Shown here one piece after another: positions 5,093 to 8,176 of a stretch of 8,176 nucleotides of DNA (the first letter of the stretch is position 1; each line of letters opens with the position of its first letter). Position numbers and translations under genes: made by a program. Source of the stretch: Phosphoribacter sp035448065 (lineage in GTDB: Bacteria > Actinomycetota > Actinomycetes > Actinomycetales > Dermatophilaceae). Below the pieces are notes generated by a model that saw only the letters and a list, made by a program, of their open reading frames with translations, did no database searches and was not told where the DNA came from. The stretch is taken from positions 1 to 8,176 of the forward strand of contig DAOTIG010000144.1 of the NCBI GenBank assembly GCA_035448065.1, read 5' to 3'.

Positions 5093-7885
5093 TCAGCGGC
5101 GACCGGTGAGCGACCAGGCGTCCTCGCCGTCGTCGTCGTCCTCGTCGTGCCAGTCCGGCGTCACCGGCGGCTCGTCGCGGTGGGTCGGCAGCTCGCCGCG
5201 GGCCCGCGCGTCGCCGTCGAGCACGTATGCCGCGTCGTCGACGTCGTCGGCGTCGGTACCACCGGCATCCTGGTCGAAGGCGACACCCGGGGGGTCCTCA
5301 CCGCGCAGGATCGCGAGCGTGGCCGCGAGCTCGTCCGGCTTGACGAGCACCTCGCGGGCCTTGGATCCCTCGGAGGGCCCGACGATGCCGCGGGTCTCCA
5401 TGAGGTCCATCAGCCGGCCGGCCTTGGCGAAGCCCACCCGTAGCTTGCGCTGCAGCATCGAGGTCGAGCCGAACTGGGTCGTGACGACGAGCTCGGTGGC
5501 CTGCAGCAGCAGCTCGAGGTCGTCGCCGATGTCGTCGTCGATCTGCTTGCTGGCAGCGGCCGGGGCGGTGACGTCCTCGCGGTACTGCGGCTTGAGCTGC
5601 AGGGTGACGCTCTTGACGACCGCGTGGATCTCGCTCTCGGTGACCCAGGCGCCCTGGACGCGCATCGGCTTGGAGGCACCCATCGGCAGGAAGAGCGCGT
5701 CACCCTGGCCGACGAGCTTCTCGGCGCCCGGCTGGTCGAGCACGACCCGGCTGTCGGCGAGCGAGCTCGTCGCGAAGGCCATCCGGCTGGGCACGTTGGC
5801 CTTGATGAGGCCGGTGACGACGTCGACGCTGGGTCGCTGGGTGGCGAGCACGAGGTGGATGCCCGCAGCGCGAGCCAGCTGGGTGATCCGGACGATGCAC
5901 TCCTCGACGTCGCGCGGGGCGACCATCATGAGGTCGGCGAGCTCGTCGACGATGACGAGCAGGTAGGGATAGGGCGCGATGACCCGCTCGCTGCCGGGCA
6001 GCGGCTTGACCGTGCCGGCCCGCACCGCCTTGTTGAAGTCGTCGATGTGCTTGAAGCCGAAGCCGGCCAGGTCGTCGTAGCGCTGGTCCATCTCGCGGAC
6101 CACCCACTGCAGCGCCTCGGCGGCCTTCTTCGGGTTGGTGATGATCGGCGTGATGAGGTGCGGGATGCCCTCGTAGGCGGTGAGCTCGACCCGTTTGGGG
6201 TCCACGAGGATCATCCGGACCTCCTCGGGCGTGGCCCGCATGAGGATCGAGGTGATCATCGAGTTGACGAAGGAGCTCTTGCCGGCGCCGGTCGCACCGG
6301 CGACGAGCAGGTGCGGCATCTTGGCCAGGTTGGCGATGACGTAGCCGCCCTCGACGTCCTTGCCGACGCCCATCACCATGGGGTGCTCGTTGGAGCGGGC
6401 GGTCTGGCTGCGCAGCACGTCGCCGAGCGAGACGGTCTCGCGGTCGGTGTTGGGGATCTCGATGCCGATCGCGGACTTGCCCGGGATCGGGCTGAGGATG
6501 CGCACGTCGGCGGAGGCGACGGCATACGCGATGTTCTTGGACAGCGCGGTGACCCGCTCGACCTTGGTGCCCGACCCGAGCTCGACGATGTAGCGGGTGA
6601 CCGTCGGGCCCCGCGTGAAGCCGGTGACCTCGGCGTCGATCTCGAACTGCTCGAAGACGCCGGTGAGCGACTCAACGACCCGGTCGTTGGCCGCCGAGCG
6701 GGTCTTGTGCGGCGCTCCGGGGGCCAGCAGGGCATGGTCGGGCAGCACGTAGGCGACGTCGCCGGCGAGCGAGAGCTGCTCGGCGCGCAGCGGCAGCTGG
6801 CTGGTCGGCGGCGGGACGAGCGCCGGCTTGGCGTCCTTGCCCTTGGCCGGCTCGGTCGCCGGGGCGCCGTGCGCGGACGGGTCGGTGGCGTCGATGCCCG
6901 CGGTCGTCGCCGCACGCTCCGGGCCGGTGCTGCGCTGGCCGGGCCGCAGTCCGCGGCGGCGGGGGTCGGCGGCCACCTGGGCCGCCTGCTCGAAGGCCTC
7001 GTCACCCGCTCGCTCGCCCGGCACGACCGGCTCGGCTCCGCGGCCCCGGCGCTTGGGCTCGCCGGTCCCCTCGGTGGCGGCGTCTGCCGACTCCTCGGTA
7101 TGCCGCCCGAGCGCCCGGTCGCGCAGCTGGCGCAGGCGGGTGGGCACCTCGCGGACCGGGGTGGCGGTGAGCACGAGGACCCCGAACACGCCGAGCAGCA
7201 GGAGCAGCACCAGGGCGCCGACGCTCGACACGGCGGCGGCGAGCGGGCCGCTGGTGAGGAAGCCGAGGATGCCCCCCGCGGCGCGCATGCCCTCGGCCCC
7301 GTCGGGCGGCTGGGGGATGCCGTCGGCGAGGTGGGCGATGCCGCAGGCGGCGAAGGTCAGCGCGAGGGTGCCGACGACCATCCGGTTGGTCGTCTCCTCG
7401 TCCTGCGGGGCGCGCAGCAGCCGCAGCCCGAAGAAGACCAGCACGAGCGGCACGGCATACCCGATCCGCCCGACCGTGCCGGCGACGACGGCGTGCACGA
7501 CGTCGCCGACGACACCGGTGAAGCCCCACCACTCCCGGGCGGCGACGACGACAGCCACGGCGATGAGCAGGAAGCCGATGCCGTCGCGACGGTGCTCCGG
7601 CGGCAGCTCGGAGGCCGAGTGGCCGACCTTGCGGACGGCTCCCCCGGCAACGTGCGAGACACCCATCCACGCTCCGCGCAGCGCGCGCAGCGGCATCGGC
7701 AGGCCGCCGCCGGCGACCTTGCGCTGGCCGGTGCCGCGGCTGCTCCCGGACCGGGCCGCTGGCCGGCTCGGGGCCGAGCGCGGCCGGGAGCCGGCCGACG
7801 AGCCACGAGCGGAGCCCCCACCGGCGGCGCGCGCAGCGCGCTGGGTCGGCTGGGTGCGAGCAGCGTCGGAGGGGCGTGGAGCCAT
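5093..7885 (-). CDS. ftsK: DNA translocase FtsK
   Basis: This 930-residue division-site DNA pump moves chromosome termini through the closing septum. Seen in order: a basic, low-complexity N-terminus (1-100); hydrophobic segments at about 103-116, 121-156, 169-187 and 204-240, matching the four-helix FtsK membrane domain; a charged linker (about 242-385); and the motor. The motor has Walker A GATGAGKS at 530-537 (Lys536), DPKRVELTAYEG downstream, and Walker B VIVDELADL with Asp647-Glu648. A winged-helix gamma domain (about 795-860, GSTSMLQRKLRVGFAKAGRL) reads DNA polarity. A very acidic tail (EDDDDGED) closes the protein. Start: ATG 7885 is preferred because a TANNNT box lies six bases upstream. 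ATG 7915 and GTG 7945 are in frame and would add 10 or 20 residues; none has a good Shine-Dalgarno at normal distance. Confidence 0.95.
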   Translation of the reverse strand: MAPRPSDAARTQPTQRAARAAGGGSARGSSAGSRPRSAPSRPAARSGSSRGTGQRKVAGGGLPMPLRALRGAWMGVSHVAGGAVRKVGHSASELPPEHRRDGIGFLLIAVAVVVAAREWWGFTGVVGDVVHAVVAGTVGRIGYAVPLVLVFFGLRLLRAPQDEETTNRMVVGTLALTFAACGIAHLADGIPQPPDGAEGMRAAGGILGFLTSGPLAAAVSSVGALVLLLLLGVFGVLVLTATPVREVPTRLRQLRDRALGRHTEESADAATEGTGEPKRRGRGAEPVVPGERAGDEAFEQAAQVAADPRRRGLRPGQRSTGPERAATTAGIDATDPSAHGAPATEPAKGKDAKPALVPPPTSQLPLRAEQLSLAGDVAYVLPDHALLAPGAPHKTRSAANDRVVESLTGVFEQFEIDAEVTGFTRGPTVTRYIVELGSGTKVERVTALSKNIAYAVASADVRILSPIPGKSAIGIEIPNTDRETVSLGDVLRSQTARSNEHPMVMGVGKDVEGGYVIANLAKMPHLLVAGATGAGKSSFVNSMITSILMRATPEEVRMILVDPKRVELTAYEGIPHLITPIITNPKKAAEALQWVVREMDQRYDDLAGFGFKHIDDFNKAVRAGTVKPLPGSERVIAPYPYLLVIVDELADLMMVAPRDVEECIVRITQLARAAGIHLVLATQRPSVDVVTGLIKANVPSRMAFATSSLADSRVVLDQPGAEKLVGQGDALFLPMGASKPMRVQGAWVTESEIHAVVKSVTLQLKPQYREDVTAPAAASKQIDDDIGDDLELLLQATELVVTTQFGSTSMLQRKLRVGFAKAGRLMDLMETRGIVGPSEGSKAREVLVKPDELAATLAILRGEDPPGVAFDQDAGGTDADDVDDAAYVLDGDARARGELPTHRDEPPVTPDWHDEDDDDGEDAWSLTGRR

Positions 7886-7891
7886 GGGGGC

Positions 7892-7897
7892 AGGGTA
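7892..7897 (-). promoter_or_regulatory. Candidate leaderless -10 box of ftsK
   Basis: On the minus strand TACCCT is followed by exactly six bases (GCCCCC) and the ATG at 7885, the same geometry as before rimO. No clear -35 is seen. If transcription starts at this ATG, the alternative starts at 7915 and 7945 would not be in the message. Inferred from pattern only. Confidence 0.4.
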
Positions 7898-7956
7898 CGG
7901 GAACACCTCATCCATCACGGGGACCCCACGCGCAACAGCAGCCACAGATCCTCGAC

Positions 7957-7985
7957 TGGACAGACCGTTGCGTTATGCCTATCCT
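7957..7985 (+). promoter_or_regulatory. Promoter of the riboswitch-controlled gene
   Basis: Seen: TGGACA (7957-7962), one mismatch from the -35 consensus TTGACA, then 17 bases and TATCCT (7980-7985), which fits TANNNT. This predicts a start near 7991-7993, just where the riboswitch fold begins. The agreement between box spacing and aptamer start makes this the best-supported promoter in the window. Confidence 0.7.
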
Positions 7986-7992
7986 CACATCA

Positions 7993-8103
7993 GGTCATGA
8001 GTGCCAGCATCAAGCCCCGGCTTGCTGGCCGGCAACCCTCCTTCGCGGCGGGGTGCTCCGGGTGACGACCAGGCGGACACCGACCGGTGCCCGCAAGCGC
8101 GAG
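7993..8103 (+). promoter_or_regulatory. SAM-binding riboswitch, SAM-IV type
   Basis: This leader RNA should bind S-adenosylmethionine and control the gene at 8121. Seen: closing stem P1, GGTCAT (7993-7998) with ACGACC (8065-8070), containing one A-C mismatch. P2 pairs GCCAG (8003-8007) with CTGGC (8025-8029), capped by CAAGC/GCTTG (8011-8015/8020-8024). P3 is formed by GCAACCC (8032-8038) and GGGTGC (8051-8056). A pseudoknot pairs the P2 loop CCCGG (8016-8020) with CCGGG (8058-8062). The conserved GGCAACC and GGGTGA elements are present. A hairpin follows P1 (GCGG-A-CACC with GGTG-C-CCGC, 8073-8094). TCGCG in the P3 loop (8043-8047) can also pair with CGCGA (8098-8102), as a second pseudoknot. 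A 3' hairpin beyond P1 and the absence of the extra SAM-I helix favour SAM-IV. The family is firm from pattern memory; the subclass is likely. Confidence 0.85.
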
Positions 8104-8108
8104 TCTCC

Positions 8109-8118
8109 AGGAGCACCC
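8109..8118 (+). promoter_or_regulatory. Ribosome binding site complementary to the riboswitch core
   Basis: AGGAG (8109-8113) lies 7 bases before ATG 8121, an ideal Shine-Dalgarno. The segment GGAGCACCC (8110-8118) is exactly complementary to GGGTGCTCC (8051-8059) within the aptamer, so the site can be masked by RNA that is otherwise used in P3 and the pseudoknot. No U-tract terminator is seen between aptamer and gene, so control is probably at translation initiation. Confidence 0.6.
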
Positions 8119-8120
8119 TG

Positions 8121-8176
8121 ATGTCCCTCAGCACGTCGCTGTCGCTCACCCCCACCACGACGCCGTCCGTCACCGA
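8121..8176 (+). CDS. Partial gene under SAM riboswitch control (methionine/SAM metabolism)
   Basis: Only 18 full codons are visible before the window ends: MSLSTSLSLTPTTTPSVT. The Ser/Thr-rich beginning carries no recognisable domain. The strong AGGAG at 7 bases and the riboswitch immediately upstream make this a real gene start. Known targets of this riboswitch class are genes for methionine synthesis, sulfur assimilation or SAM recycling. A short Ser/Thr/Pro leader of this kind before the catalytic domain would suit methylenetetrahydrofolate reductase (metF), but a homoserine sulfhydrylase or another methionine gene is equally possible. The product cannot be settled from what is visible. 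Confidence 0.75.
   Translation, partial: MSLSTSLSLTPTTTPSVT

Larger units (their letters stand above)
159..7460. repeat. Dispersed octamer GTATGCCG, 11 copies on both strands
   Basis: Seen: plus-strand GTATGCCG at 420-427, 2556-2563, 3372-3379, 3738-3745, 5225-5232 and 7098-7105, and its reverse complement CGGCATAC at 159-166, 2702-2709, 3926-3933, 6520-6527 and 7453-7460. Written in one orientation, every copy is preceded by G or C and followed by C or T (SGTATGCCGY). Ten copies lie in coding sequence of the clgR-like gene, rimO, the dipeptidase and ftsK, in four codon phasings or contexts; one is intergenic. None is in pgsA, pncC or the lipoprotein gene. The core TATGCC also occurs at 3913 and 7974. 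The function is unknown. Confidence 0.75.

Noticed and set aside
159..7460. GTATGCCG as the local FtsK-orienting (KOPS-type) sequence
   Set aside because: Orienting sequences must be strongly strand-biased. Here six copies lie on one strand and five on the other, mixed along the window.
5624..8065. 813-codon open frame on the plus strand opposite ftsK
   Set aside because: It lies antisense to a complete FtsK with intact motifs. The translation is rich in Arg, Gly, Asp and His without recognisable domains, typical of a mirror frame in GC-rich DNA, and it also runs into the riboswitch.

Overview
The window looks like a chromosomal segment of a high-G+C Gram-positive actinobacterium. The evidence is the strong G/C bias at third codon positions, the conserved neighbourhood (ftsK, rimO, pgsA, cinA/pncC and a ClgR-type regulator), and a SAM-IV-type riboswitch, a class known from Actinomycetales. 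The protein style suggests the Intrasporangiaceae/Dermatophilaceae area, but that is only an impression. Most of the window is housekeeping. I see no insertion sequence, CRISPR array, phage gene, tRNA or rRNA, and no gene-free stretch over 300 bases.

Layout. From the left, on the minus strand, lie a clgR-like XRE regulator (45-344) with a hairpin behind it, then the tightly packed unit rimO > pgsA > pncC (3044 down to 452). In that unit both junctions are 4-base ATGA overlaps, so translation is probably coupled. Divergent from rimO, across only 34 bases, a plus-strand M19 dipeptidase gene (3079-4275) is followed after 25 bases by a small threonine-rich lipoprotein gene (4301-5020). The lipoprotein gene converges on ftsK (7885-5093, minus) and a perfect 14-bp terminator hairpin (5039-5069) separates them. 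Divergent from ftsK at the right edge are a promoter (7957-7985), a SAM-IV-type riboswitch (7993-about 8103) and the first 18 codons of the gene it controls (8121 onward, cut by the window end).

Roles. The genes serve basic cell functions: chromosome translocation at division (FtsK), methylthiolation of ribosomal protein S12 (RimO), phosphatidylglycerol synthesis (PgsA), NMN deamidation in NAD recycling (PncC), and control of Clp proteolysis (ClgR-like, ending in an Ala-Ala degron). The dipeptidase and lipoprotein look like an insertion into the conserved cluster. The partial gene at the right should belong to methionine/SAM metabolism.

The least explained signal is not a gene. An 8-mer, GTATGCCG (extended SGTATGCCGY), occurs 11 times on both strands, in several reading frames and once between genes, far above chance for such a GC-rich sequence. 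Other points of interest are a 9-base exact complementarity between the riboswitch core and the ribosome binding site it controls, leaderless-type starts for ftsK and rimO, and a hairpin placed where the lipoprotein gene should have its Shine-Dalgarno sequence.
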